A DNA stretch of 64,000 nt from Penicillium oxalicum (lineage: Eukaryota; Ascomycota; Eurotiomycetes; Eurotiales; Aspergillaceae): positions 3,038,001 to 3,102,000 of the forward strand of contig NC_064651.1 of assembly GCF_001723175.1 (NCBI RefSeq), written 5' to 3'. This document shows positions 31,289 through 43,100 of the stretch, piece after piece. The notes under the pieces were generated by a model, which saw only the letters and a program-made list of their open reading frames with translations, was not told the origin of the DNA and searched no databases. The translations under genes and the position numbers were made by a program. The stretch's first letter is position 1; every line of letters begins with the position of its first letter.

Positions 31289-33963
31289 TCAATTATGAGA
31301 TGCGTCGGCCTCCGAGATCGAGTCAAGGCGTGAGCCTGATAGAAACTGCTCCAATACTTGCGCTTCAGTCCACATAGGCCAAGCTGCCGACGGGGATGAA
31401 CTTTCGGCTCCAAAGAATGGTATATCTGTCAGCGGATCGAGAGCACAGAGCATGCCCATGTCCTGATCCGACACTGAGAGGGTGTTCTGACTGGGATTGA
31501 ATGCCCAAGGCTGATCGAAGGATTGGTTGATGACTCGAGAGTGCTCAGGAAGAGGTCCTGCGCTACCAGCTGATCCCAAAGAGACTGGCGCCCTGTCAGA
31601 ATCAGTGTCTGTGCTGATGACACCATCCCTCATCATCGCCCCCCAGTGCTTGAAAGCTTCGTAATCGGAAGGTGATGGCTCTAGCTGAGAGCTACCACCC
31701 TGCTCGGCTCTTTGAATTCGCGCATGTAGACGAGCAAGCGCCCGCTCCAGCGTTTCGATCAAGGAAACTTCTGACCGGGCTGATTCACCCGCTGCCGACA
31801 TTTCCCGGATCATATCGAGCCCTTTGTAGAGCAAATTGCGATATCTTTCAGAAAATTGTTGGATAGAATAAGCGATCAAGACAAGGAGTGATGCTCGACA
31901 GGAGCTGTACTCGACATACGAAGCTCTTGCAAGACCCGTATTGTCACGCAGCCCTTGGAGGATACTCAAAGCCTCAGTGGCTGACTCAATACAATCGTCA
32001 ATCAGGTCTTTGTGGCTCAGGCGCGTTCGGTTGGAAGAGTGCCTTTTGTCCCCAGAGGTGATCACAGATTCCGCTGGTGAGGTACTCGTTGAATCTGAAC
32101 TCTCCTGTCTTAGTAGGAATGGCCTGCCAATGAACATCCGCACCAGACAATGTTCTAATTGGAAGTGCATGGCGGAGCGTAGTTGCGGTAGTGGCTGCAG
32201 GGCACTGCTCGTCAGGTTTTTAGGTAAGGAGTCCCACCAGGTTTTCAAGGCTTCTTTACTGGCAAGAAGGTGTGCGATAATCTTTGGAATTTGATTCCTC
32301 TGACAACCCCGAAGAGCGTTGCTATGTACATCGTGAGTATTGTGAACTGCTTTATGGGGTTGATATAACGTACACATCGGTAAAAAGCTGCTCAAGATAA
32401 CGGATGAGTTGAACCGAGGCTTCTGCGCGAGCAACGCTCGTCCGAGAGTCTTCTGATTCCATTCCCTCACAAAAGACTGGGAGCGAAGCATCAACATCCT
32501 TTTGAAGTACCGAAAGAGGTCTTCCGTGAAAGATCGATATCTTCCTAATCTCTGGTCAGCGCGAAGTACCGATCCAATGCACAACTACTGACCTTTCAAG
32601 AAGGTATGCCGTCCACCATACGCGATTGCGAGCCTCAACCATGGTCGCATTGAAAGCACCGGTCGCACATTTCCGATGCATGCCGTTTTGCATGCCAAGT
32701 CGAATAGCAAGATTGACATAAACATATCCCAGTCCTGATGTATCCACCGGTAGGGCATAGTATCCAAACAAAAGACAAGCTTGCACACTTTCCAAAGAAG
32801 AAAGCTCGATGATTTCGGGCAGTAATCGAATTGCCTGTTGATAAAAAGTCGCGCCGATATCTTCTTCCGAGAAGCTCTGCTCCTGCTGATCTCTCAACCC
32901 TGATGCAGTGGACTCGAGATGTGCATATTGAGAGCCGATGGCAAAAACAGTGAGAAGGATACTTATGATGACTTCTCCCCCCTTAGTGGCGAATCTGCTT
33001 GGATCCTCATAAAGCAAGTTCATCTTGTCAATGAACCAGGTCTTCTCAATGAAATAGTAATGCGTTTCGACATATTTGAAGAACACACGGGCTAAGAACT
33101 CGCCAACTGGACGAGGAGGACTGCATGACATTGCTGCCGAAAGGTGACTACCTACGGGGCGTAACTGATGGGCCCTGGGAAAGTCCCAGGCACGATCAGA
33201 ATCATGAGACTGTCAATTATCAGTTGAAAGTTTAGGAGGAAATAATCATTGCGCTTATCGAAAGGATGACCAATGCCTACCTGACTTTCTAGGCCACCCA
33301 TCTGTTCAATCTGCTGCTTCAGTCGCATTGAGAAATTCCAGTAGGAAAATTCACCAGAATAGTCTGGAAGAGTGAGCACGAGGCCATTGGGGAAGATTCC
33401 GGTCAAATTCAATGAAAAGACCCAAATTTGGCAGGCGGAGATACTCACGTGTTGTTTGATCATCGACTGGATCCATTGTGCATGTCTCATCACCCATCTC
33501 TACTAAGCCCTCAATTTCAGTGGATGTGTCGGATGTGGTGACGCGTGCGCCATCTCCATCCCGATCAAGGGTATCAGCCAGCCGAGCGAGACTCTTGGTG
33601 TCAAGTCTAATGTCTCGAATGGTTTTTTTTAATATGCGTTCCATGTATCTCGAGCGTTCGATCAACTCTTGGAAGTCCGACCTTGCGACTCGAGTCCTGG
33701 GAGGGTAAGCTCATGTCCAAATTGTTCTCGTCACGGGTACTCACTCTGGGACGTAAGCACGGAACTCTCGATTTCTCGAGAACGAGCTTCTCTCGCATCT
33801 CCGTTGAACGTGAAGACATCTCTTACAGGGAGTGCCACCTTCGCACTTCTCTTTCAGTCGTCGACATTCATCACATCTGCAGTCTTGAACTTAGACGTTG
33901 ATCTCAGCCACCAGACACATACAGCTGAACCTACGCTCTAATCGCACGTCTTCGTGGGTCCAT
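31289..33963 (-). CDS. Zn(II)2Cys6 transcription factor with fungal-specific regulatory domain
   Basis: Seven exons (33935-33963, 33745-33876, 33449-33696, 33281-33363, 32593-33209, 32374-32544, 31289-32321) encode 770 residues. The binuclear zinc cluster is CX2CX6CX5CX2CX6C at Cys11, 14, 21, 27, 30 and 37 (CDECRRLKEKC, CKRC). The first exon is only 29 nt and ends just before the first cysteine. A short helical segment (FQELIERSRYMERILKKTIRD) suits a dimerisation coil. The fungal-specific regulatory domain follows, with the hallmark ISIFHGRPLSVLQKDVDASLP after the exon 5/6 splice and LVRMFIGRPFLLR later. The acidic Ser/Asp-rich C-terminus may be the activation domain. Exon 6 must be read in a different frame from the longest open frame there, because only then does the GRP block appear. 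The setting between metabolic genes suggests a local pathway regulator. Confidence 0.9.
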
Positions 33964-34346
33964 GATTGTCCTTTCGTTTAGGATGGAAGTTCTCGGCCCC
34001 AGTCGGAGAGAGCCCCAAAATGGTATTGCAGGAACGATAGGAACATCTACAGCATCTACGGGCTGGAGTGTGGGAGGACCACGTGACCCCGAGTCCACGA
34101 TTGATATCCTCTCGCGAGCAGCAATCCGACATGATCTGGCCATAAAACCGTGCCAGAAGAACGTCAACATTTGTGGACGCGAAAGGAAGGTCATCATTTC
34201 TCATAGCAATTTGAGCAAAATTATAAATGCTAACTCATGAGTCGGCCACACGAGTTTCAAATAGGCAAACTTGACGTACAATTTGGGGGTAATGTATGTC
34301 AAACGACGAGATTAGTACCTCGGGTCTCAGGAAAGGCAGCGAGTGG
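33964..34346. promoter_or_regulatory. Upstream region of Zn2Cys6 regulator
   Basis: These 383 bases separate the regulator start from the 3' end of the next minus-strand gene. They must contain the regulator's promoter. No TATA box or clear operator is identified. Confidence 0.35.
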
Positions 34347-35032
34347 CTAGTAGGTTTCAACGAAAGGGAATTCTGTGGCGAGAATCTCCGCCTCTGCTCG
34401 TCTTCCCTCCCGTACCAACTTCACAAGTTCGTCCAGTTGCTCCGCCTGCTCGCTCTGCATCACAAACAAGCCTTCGAGCTTGGCAGAGCCAACATAGTCC
34501 AAGACTCGGAGCACTGCCTTGAGCCCGTTCCGCTCTGTTGCAAGGAGTTAATCATCGTATGTTTCCCAGTTCCCGTCAGCAAGTGAACCATACCTAGCTC
34601 CTCGACTTCCTCGGGGTCCATCCCGTACAAGCTTCGAAAGTGGAACTTCTCGCGGTCGGGCCGTCGCTCACGGAACATGCGGGCGTCGGAGACGACATCG
34701 CCCCCATGCTCGATGGTTCGATTCAAGATCTCCAACTTTTCCCCATGAATATCGTCTTCTCCGACACAGCAATCTTGTAGAAATTTCAAGAAATTCCGTT
34801 CTCGTACATTCATGTACCCTGAACGGAATTGCGCGAATGACTTATTCTCAGCTACGAGGCGGGAATTCTCGTCTTTTGCGTCGTATAGTTCACTTCGTAG
34901 TTCACCTTCTATGTTGCGCATCGAATTTTCCATGTTGAGCATCGAAGTCTCAATGGCTGTGAAGCGACCGTCGCAGAATTGCAACAGGCTTAAGCCCTCG
35001 TCCTTCGCCATGATCTGCTTGTGATTGTGCAT
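34347..35032 (-). CDS. Small coiled-coil protein of unknown function
   Basis: Two exons (34594-35032 and 34347-34534, intron 34535-34593 with GTATGG donor and CAACAG acceptor) encode 208 residues. I recognise no family. The N-terminal 60 residues form a likely coiled coil (RFTAIETSMLNMENSMRNIE, LRSELYDAKDENSRLVAEN). The middle is charged (FLKFLQDCCVGEDDIHGEK), and the C-terminal exon is helical and Gln/Glu-rich, ending FPFVETY. The chosen start is the first ATG after the TATA element at 35157-35165; the frame is open further up but has no ATG. An upstream exon (MPAYLKVKEMKEDTL, 35433-35477, followed by GTAAGT) was considered, but no acceptor in the right phase was found. The gene model is likely; its function is unknown. 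Confidence 0.65.
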
Positions 35033-35156
35033 TCGGACAGTTGCTGACTCTGCGACTTGACGAGCCTCTTTTTGCTGCTCCTCTGTTGTGATGCCGCCGG
35101 TGAGTCTCCTGCAACGATGAATTTCACCGTGCCAACCTTTTGATGTCAGTGAAAGC

Positions 35157-35165
35157 TTTTATATA
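35157..35165 (-). promoter_or_regulatory. TATA box of the coiled-coil gene
   Basis: Read on the minus strand this is TATATAAAA, about 125 nt upstream of the ATG at 35032. It supports a transcription start just downstream and therefore the chosen start codon. Confidence 0.45.
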
Positions 35166-35663
35166 CGTAAGGATGACAAGTTGATCTAATGTACCTCCTA
35201 GGCGGGCGGTGCGTTTCTGCCCGAGAGCAGAGCTTTTTTTTGCTTCGGGTAGACAGTATGATAAAGGTGTAGACAGTACGACGCAGCAGGACACGAGAAG
35301 GAGGAATATAAGATGTAATGAAGAAATTTGAAATGTGGTAAGAAGTGATTGATGAAAGGAAGATGAATTCGTGAGCGGGTGGGAAAGCGGCTCAAGTGAA
35401 ATCGTGCACCTTCCCTCTTCGTGATAACTTACTAGCGTGTCTTCCTTCATTTCTTTGACTTTCAGGTAAGCGGGCATCTCCGACGTAAGTCTTAGGTATG
35501 CTACAAGTAGTACGTCTTACGGCGACTTCAATTTCTAGCACTTGTCGTGAACGTGATAGAGAAATTCAATATCATCTCAATATCATCTCATATCAAACTG
35601 TCTTCGTATTGAATAAGCAGCGCTTGAAGCCGAAAACTATATTGATCATTCTCAGTTAAGCTA

Positions 35664-35695
35664 GGTAAGCAGTCGCTCATCAGTGACTGCTTACC
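35664..35695. repeat. Perfect 11-bp inverted repeat (hairpin)
   Basis: GGTAAGCAGTC at 35664-35674 is the exact reverse complement of GACTGCTTACC at 35685-35695, with a 10-base loop. It could be a terminal-repeat remnant, a binding site or a chance palindrome; no partner copy was seen elsewhere in the window. Confidence 0.6.
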
Positions 35696-36785
35696 ATCTT
35701 GGCCAGGGGCCCCGCGGGTATCTACTCCTGGTCAAAGTTATGGGAGCATCTAAGCGTATCGGGAGTCTGAAAGCTAATTACTCCTTTCGGCTCTCTGGGA
35801 TCATACGTAGAGGCTCGACTGGTGGAATAGAAGAAGCTGGGTTGAGTAGGCAAAGGAAGTTAGTTATTGTAGTTCATTCCACGAGAACCCAGTATATCCA
35901 ACCTTCATCTTCCATATATCTCTACCGGTCCGGCGACGATGCTACCAATGACGATACTACCCTCAATGAGTTGTCAAAATTCGAGGGGACCATGAAGCTC
36001 CAGGGTCTTCTGAATCTGGAAGCTTTCACCACTGCTCTTGGAGAGAGCGCCGTTTGTCGCCCAACTCGGAAAAGCACTTGACCCCTGCAACAAAAAAACA
36101 ACAAAATTCAAAACGCTAGACAAGATCAACTAATAGTCCTAGCAATTGAAGTATATGAGAACGCTACCCCGGCCGCTGCAACCCGTGAGCGGATCGCCGA
36201 CGATATCAAAATCACGAGCGTTCTCTACAAATCTGGCTCCAGACTTGTTGGAAGCTTGCTGAGACTAGGCCTTTGTGGGTCCATCAACTAATCTCCCTAC
36301 AGTCGTGCAAAGATCAAGATGTTTTACCCGCACTAATAAGACGCCATATGAGAGGAGTACTAAAGCGGCGACCCGTTCATTACGCTAAGGCTGGGTCAAA
36401 GCCAAGCTCCAAGGCTAGCCAACCCACGAGAATAATGGCCGATAAGACAGTTAGCTGCAGGAATGCTAACGTTGCGGGGTTTTTTTTGTTTTGTTTTGAT
36501 ATTCATCAATGTTGCTTTAACAGGGATTTCAACACGCAAAGCATGCATTTCTAGAGAAAAGCCCGGTCATCTTCTCTACAGCCTTGTTCATCAAAGATGC
36601 TCTCGAGATAGGTGTTGTTTCTATAAAGGCCTCAGCGGGCGGGTCAATCAACGACTGGAGCCCAGCGTGTTCGTTAAACTAATCCGCTGTCGGGTCGGCC
36701 TCCAGACTCTTCTGCAGGGTCTTCTTGTGGTATTTCACTCATGATATCGTTGGTTTGAGGGCCCGTGTATTTTCTGGCCAGTTTG

Positions 36786-38764
36786 TCAGCATATACTTGT
36801 TTGGTCTGTGGCCAGGCCCAAATCATACCTTTTGGCAACGAGTATCCACCAGATCCATCCGATCATCGCAAGTCCAACGATCACGCACGAAGCGTAATTC
36901 CTGGTGGCAAGAATATCAGTAATTGCATTGCAGTTCAGGGACCATTTGATCATACATATTTGTAAGCGTAATCGGTACCTGCGAAGGAAAGAGTAGGATG
37001 GTACTGATAAATAGCACCCAAATGATAGCAATGTAGTTGACGACGGTGCCCCATCGCCCGAGTGTGAAAGGCCCTTCGATGAACTTCACTTTCTTTTTGT
37101 GAAGCTGATGGGCCAGAATCACAGACGCGTAGGATAGGTCAAGACAGGGAGCAGTGACACTGAAAATGGCCAGAGCTGTTTCAGTAGACCCGATAGCGAT
37201 CAGATTCAACGAGACACTGAAAAGGACCACAAACCAGACTGCATTGACTGGTGTCTGGGTATAAGAGTTGATGCTGGACAAGAAGGGCGAAAATGGAAGC
37301 GCATTGTCTCGAGCAAAGGCGAATGCCATCCGAGTATCCGCGAGCATGGCCGAACAGCCAGTGAACAGCTGTACGAGAATGGCGCAGGCCCACATGGCAG
37401 TACCACCTGTTCTTCCCCCAGCATTGAAAAAAATTTGAGCTGCCGGTAGACCGGTGGGAGAGTTCATAATCCCATCGTAATCTGTCAAGCAGAAACACAT
37501 GCAGACGGTTAAAAGCCACCCAAACACACCAGAAACAACGACTGCTGTCTGTATGGCGATGGGTCCACGCACTGCGGCATCATGTGTCTCCTCTGACATG
37601 CTGATTTTCCTATCAGAAACAATACGACTCAGACGAGGGTTATGAGACACTCACTGGGTAGTGCCGTCGTAGTCGGTCATGGTCCACGCTACCGCCAGGA
37701 AGCCAAGAAAGAACGAAAACACCTTGGATCCCCACCCCGAATCATCTGTGAAGTGGAAAAAGACCCAGGACGCGGGCTGCTTGTTTGGGGTGAGGTACAA
37801 AAGGAAAAAGCAGATACAAATCGTCGCCACAACTTGCAAACGTCCGTCAGTTGTTCTGTTCAGGCTCTGCCATATCTTGAACGGACGTACTATTGATGGG
37901 TGCAAACCATATAACAATGCGATGCAACGACTTGGTGGTCAAGGAGCAAATGATGCCCAGCACCAAAAGAACTCCTATAGATACCAAGACTGTCTGGAGA
38001 GCCGACCTGTCCTCTAGTTAAAAATGCACACAAATGCGACCACTGAAGCTTCTCACTTACGGTGAATATGCATATTGACCGTCATGAAGATCAGTGTTCA
38101 TACTGATACAAGCAAGCAACATCTGCGCAATTGTATAGGCGACAGAGGAAACTCCCGCGGTTTGCCCTAACAGGTTACAGAATCCCTGCGACCACGCAAA
38201 AACCGGCATTTGATCAGATGGAACCACATGTTTCGTCACGTAGTACATACCTGTTACGAGAGTCAGTCTGTCGAAGACGAAGGAAGGTTCAAAAAAATTG
38301 CAACTCAAAGGAATGGAGGCGTACCACCGGCTGTGGGATATGCAGAAACCAATTCGGCAACGGAGCTTCCGATCAGTAAAGCCATGCACGAGCCGATCAG
38401 CCAGCACCAGACAGCTGTGCCGGGACCACCAACGGCAAGAGGCTGCCCTAGAGTCGCAGGCACCGAACCAAGCACGCCCAAGATGCTAATGGCATAGGAG
38501 ACTGTGGACCATTTCGAAAACTCTCGCCGAAGCTCCTGCAATTCGACTCGGAAGAATTTAAGGTTAGCGGCAGTACCCGCGACAACCATAGCTCCAAGCT
38601 GGCAGGGCGAGTCATACTTGCTTATAGCCAATGCGGGCCAGAAGACGCTCGTCATCATCCTGAATTGAAGCCATGGGCACGGCAAAAGGCTGACTCTGTT
38701 CCTCAAGGTTTTTGGCCTTCTGGCTGTGCTCTTTATGGATTTCAGCCTTAGCCGGTACCTCCAT
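36786..38764 (-). CDS. APC-superfamily permease (choline/GABA/amino-acid type)
   Basis: Seven exons (38618-38764, 38325-38535, 38061-38250, 37891-38006, 37655-37832, 36956-37600, 36786-36900) encode 533 residues with about 12 membrane segments. Recognisable blocks of the fungal Hnm1/Uga4-like branch are SYAISILGVLGSVPATLGQP in TM1, SVAELVSAYPTAGGMYYVT in TM2, and WTMTDYDGTTHMSEETHDAA joined across the intron at 37601-37654, followed by MCFCLTDYDGIMNSPTGLP. Family members take up choline, GABA, carnitine or amino acids across the plasma membrane. The acceptor of exon 5 (TTTGCAAG) is not a textbook site but is the only one that keeps both frame and alignment. Exon lengths add up exactly to 534 codons including the stop. 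It lies in the same metabolic block as the DAO oxidase and the amino-acid permease. Confidence 0.92.
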
Positions 38765-40156
38765 TTTTGACGGTCAAAGTAAGGGATGGGAAAGGACCAC
38801 GATAACGCTTGGCAGGAAAAAGCAAAAGCAAAGATAAGACTACGCAGAGTACGCACCCAGAGGAAATTCGTCCGTACTTGACTGACTTTGTAGGCAAAAG
38901 ACTGGCTCCTGTTTCGGACGAGGAGAACCCTGACTAGTGTTTCCAGTCCCTGCCTAGACGATCCTACTAGTCTCCGTGTCCGTATCCAGAAAGACGCCAA
39001 ATGGAGGGGGCAAATGTCATTCAGAGACAATCTTCTTGGGTGTGGGGAGGGGAGGAGGACTCTGAATTGAGCGAGCCTACGCAATTTCGCTTGATGAACA
39101 CGCTAGCGACCATGAGTTACATCTAGAGAAGCATCCAGCTCTCCGAAGCCTTGTGCGTGCAGGGGCCTCCAGCCAGTGGCGCGGGTTCGTGAGCAATTGA
39201 CAGGCCGTGGATAGGCCAGCAGCCACTTGAGTGAACCCACTTCCGTACCTAGGCGATCGGCATCATGAATGCGAGGACGGATAATCTGAATCGAGGAAAT
39301 CGATTCGATCGGGTGTAGCCCTGGTGCAAAAGTTGTTATCGGAAAGCTGCTGATCATTTGTGGAGATGGCATGGACGGACCGCCATCTCAAGTTTACAGT
39401 ACCTTCATCGGTCTCTGGTCTGCCATGTAGCTAGTAACAGCCCGCTAAATCGGCGCAGCTAGGCAATTATAGATTTGGGTTCTCGCAATGGGGGGCAACA
39501 TATATTTTGGGAGATCAGCAGTGCGCGTCCTCGAGCTTTACTCCTTCTGAGCTCCGGATAGCGCACGAGTGACACAGTCCCAATAAAGACTGTGAGTGAA
39601 GCGAACGCAAGTTCAATTTTGCCATCGAAGCAACCAATAACGCCCGTTGAAAGTTTTCAAGACGTGGCTATTGCATTCAAAATGGAAAGGGTACCTATAC
39701 ATGTTTTGATCTGCAAGGACGAACTTGGGGTAGCTTGCTGATCAAGAATTGTATGGCTCTGAACCGAGGTACTCATATGGTGTCCTCCTGGGACAGATGT
39801 TCAACGATGTTTGAAGTCTCTTCAGCAGCCAATTCAAAGAGGCACCACGCTATAAGTCTAACACCAGATATGTCTTCCGAGGGCTGGCTGGAACCTCGCT
39901 GGAACCTCGTTGGTGATCGACGGACTCGAGCCTGGCTTTTGGGCGTTGACCAAATTGTCATGGTTGTGTATACTTCGTACCCGCGAATCCTCGGAACCAC
40001 GTATTTCCGCAAGTCCGCGTCGCGGGAGGTTTAGGTGGTCAATACAGCACGCAAGTCGTCGATATCATCAACGGCGCGGGGACAGTACCCTCTCACCCCT
40101 ATCGTTATGCTCTGCTGATTCCTCCTCGTCTTGGATTAAACACCTAAGGATTCACC
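38765..40156. other. Divergent intergenic region permease/SEC24
   Basis: These 1.39 kb contain the promoters of the APC permease and SEC24. GATA-type sites (HGATAR) occur at 38832-38837 near the permease and 39336-39341. A TATA-like CATATATTTTGG lies near 39500. No gene is recognised. Confidence 0.4.
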
Positions 40157-43100
40157 ATGTCCGCCCCATTGTATCACTCAACGGGCCAGCCTGGCTACGA
40201 CCCCTCCAACCCTCAGGCCCAGCAATTTCCCCCTCACTCGACGCAGCCATACCCTGCTGCTGCTGGTTATTCCCAGAGCCCCCTTCCTCCCCCGCCAGGA
40301 AATGGATACGCAAACCCAGCTTCAAGTCAATGGTCTGCTCATGGCTCTCCCCAAACGCCATTTCAAGGTCAAACTTCTGATGCTGGGTACCATGCCGCTC
40401 AACAAACACCTCCAAGCACTGGCGCCAACGCAGGCATGGAAGGACTTGCGTCTCAGATGGGTGGACTCGGGATCGGCGTCGAGAGTACATCCAGAGCGCA
40501 TCGAAAGAAGCATCGCCATGCCTATCACGACATAGGCTCTGGCTCTGGTGCTCCTGCCCAGAGCTTCAACGGCGCGATGCCACCGGCGGCTGGTCCGCAA
40601 GCCGCTTCGCAGTTCTTGAACACCGGTCTCAATCAAAACCCTGCGATTTCCGCGCCGGCGGGAGTTCCTCAGCCTGCTCTTTCAATGGGAGGAATGACTT
40701 CACAACCTGGCATGCCCGGTGGTGCGGGCTCTGTGCCCACCCAAGGTCGCATTGACCCTGAACAGATCCCAAGTATCCCCCGATCGCGAGACTTGCCTGC
40801 TCAGTACTACTTCAATCATGTTTACCCGACCATGGACCGCCACCTCCCACCCCCCGCTGCAATTCCTTTCGTAGCCCACGATCAGGGCAACTCGTCGCCA
40901 AAGTACGCCCGTCTGACCCTGAACAACATTCCCTCCACCTCCGATTTTCTTTCCTCCACCGGTCTCCCGCTAGGAATGGTTCTGCAGCCGCTCGCACCAT
41001 TGGACCCGGGTGAGCAGCCAATTCCAGTACTGGATTTTGGTGATGCTGGTCCTCCACGTTGCCGTCGATGCCGCACATACATTAACCCATTTATGTCTTT
41101 CCGGGCCGGTGGCAGCAAGTTCGTCTGCAACATGTGCACATTCCCCAACGATACCCCTACCGAGTACTACGCACCTTTGGATCCAAGCGGTGCACGGGTA
41201 GATCGCATGCAAAGACCTGAATTGATGATGGGAACAGTCGAGTTTTTGGTGCCCAAGGAATATTGGAACAAAGAGCCTGTGGGTCTGCGGACATTGATCC
41301 TTATTGACGTCAGCCGCGAGTCAATACAGCGCGGATACCTGAAGGGAGTCTGTGCTGGCATTGCGGATGCTTTGTATGGCGAGGACAGGGAAGCGGATGG
41401 CTCCGAAGGCGATGAGACCAAGGCGCGCAAGTTGCCTCTGGGTGCAAAAGTCGGCATTGTCACCTATGACAAGGAAGTCCAATTCTACAACCTCACCGTA
41501 CGTGCGACAAATGTCAATATCATAGTCGACCCGCTAACAGAACATGCAGTCAACATTGAATCAAGCGCAAATGATGGTGATGACCGACCTCGAAGAACCT
41601 TTCGTGCCTCTGAGTGAAGGCCTATTTGTCGATCCCTATGAGTCAAAGTATGTAGAATTGTTGAAGGCCATATCAGACGCGCAGGAAAAACACTTCTAGA
41701 AAAGCTGACTTACGCTGAATAGGTCCGTTATTTTGTCTCTTTTGGAGCGGATACCCACCATGTTTTCGCATGTCAAGAACACCGAGTCAGCATTGCTTCC
41801 GACGCTGAATGCAGCTCTCTCGGCGCTTCAGCCCACAGGAGGCAAGGTTGTCTGTGCCCTGGCGAGTCTGCCGACCTGGGGTCCCGGAAGATTGTCTGAG
41901 CAGCGAGATGACCGCAGTCTACACGGAACCGATGGTGAACGCAAATTGTACTCCACCGAAGACGCAGGATGGAAGAAGATTGCCAGCAAAATGGCTGAGG
42001 CTGGAGTGGGTACAGACTTCTTCATTGCGTCTCCTGGCGGTACCTATATGGATCTGGCCACAATTGGTAAGTTGACCGAAATTTTTGAGACCGTATGTGG
42101 GAATGCAAGACTCTAACTCGAAGTGCAGGCCACGTTGCGGCCGTTACTGGTGGAGAGACTTTCTTTTATCCCAACTACCACTCACCCCGCGACGTGCTCA
42201 AGGTCCGGAACGAGTTGGCCCATGCCGTTACAAGGGAGACCGGCTACCAATGCTTGATGAAGGTTCGATGCTCCAATGGGCTTCAGGTGTCATCATATCA
42301 TGGCAACTTTGTGCAGCACACATTGGGTGCAGACCTCGAAATTGGCAGCATTGATGCCGAGAAAGCCATCGGGGTCTTGTTCAGCTACGATGGAAAGCTT
42401 GATCCTAAACTCGACGCTCATTTCCAAGCGGCATTGCTTTACACATCTGCGGACGGTCAGCGTCGCGTGAGGTGTATTAACGTTGTAGCGGCCGTCAATG
42501 AAGGCGGCATGGAGACCATGAAATTTGTTGACCAAGATGCCATCGTTTCTGTGATTGCGAAAGAAGGTCAGTGGGAACTCCATCCTTGAAGTCCTCATCT
42601 TATACTATGGCTTACTTTTCTCTCTCTCTCAAATATTAGCCGCCTCAAAAACCCTTGACAAGAGCCTCAAGGACATCCGCGCCAACATTTCAGAAAAAAC
42701 AGTTGATATCTTCAGCGGATACCGCAAGATGTTTTCTGGCTCCCACCCTCCTGGTCAACTGGTGCTACCAGAGAACCTCAAGGAGTTCTCCATGTACATG
42801 CTCAGCTTGGTCAAGTCCCGAGCCTTCAAAGGTATGCGAAGTCATCTTCTCTTTCCTTTTCTTGTGACGGATCTCGGGTCCTGACAAAAACACGTTCAAG
42901 GTGGCAACGAATCGATAGACCGTCGTGTCCACGACATGCGCATGATCCGGTCAATTGGCTGTACCGAAATGTCTCTTTATCTCTATCCCCGTATCGTCCC
43001 GATTCACAACATGCAACCCGAAGATGGATTCCCCAATGAACACGGTCAGCTTCAGGTGCCCCCAGCTGTACGGGCAAGCTTCTCAAAGGTTGAAGAGGGC

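Larger units (their letters stand above)
35033..36785. other. Intergenic region with inverted and tandem repeats
   Basis: These 1.75 kb lie between two minus-strand genes. Beyond the promoter of the coiled-coil gene they hold an 11-bp tandem duplication (35568-35589), an 11-bp perfect hairpin (35664-35695), a 9-bp inverted repeat (36157-36165 with 36217-36225) and interrupted frames of protein-like composition (for example RERIADDIKITSV near 36190). This could be the remains of a transposon or a dead gene, but I recognise no family. Confidence 0.35.

Noticed and set aside
32374..32584. Longest open frame across exon 6 of the Zn2Cys6 regulator (KTLGRALLAQKPRFNSSV)
   Set aside because: The alternative frame gives the conserved GRPLSVLQKDVDASLP block and clean splice junctions on both sides, so the long frame is a shadow.
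35124..35477. 117-codon minus-strand frame beginning MPAYLKVKEMKEDTL
   Set aside because: Although followed by a GTAAGT, no acceptor joins it in phase to the coiled-coil gene; past that point the translation is low-complexity. It may be upstream non-coding sequence.
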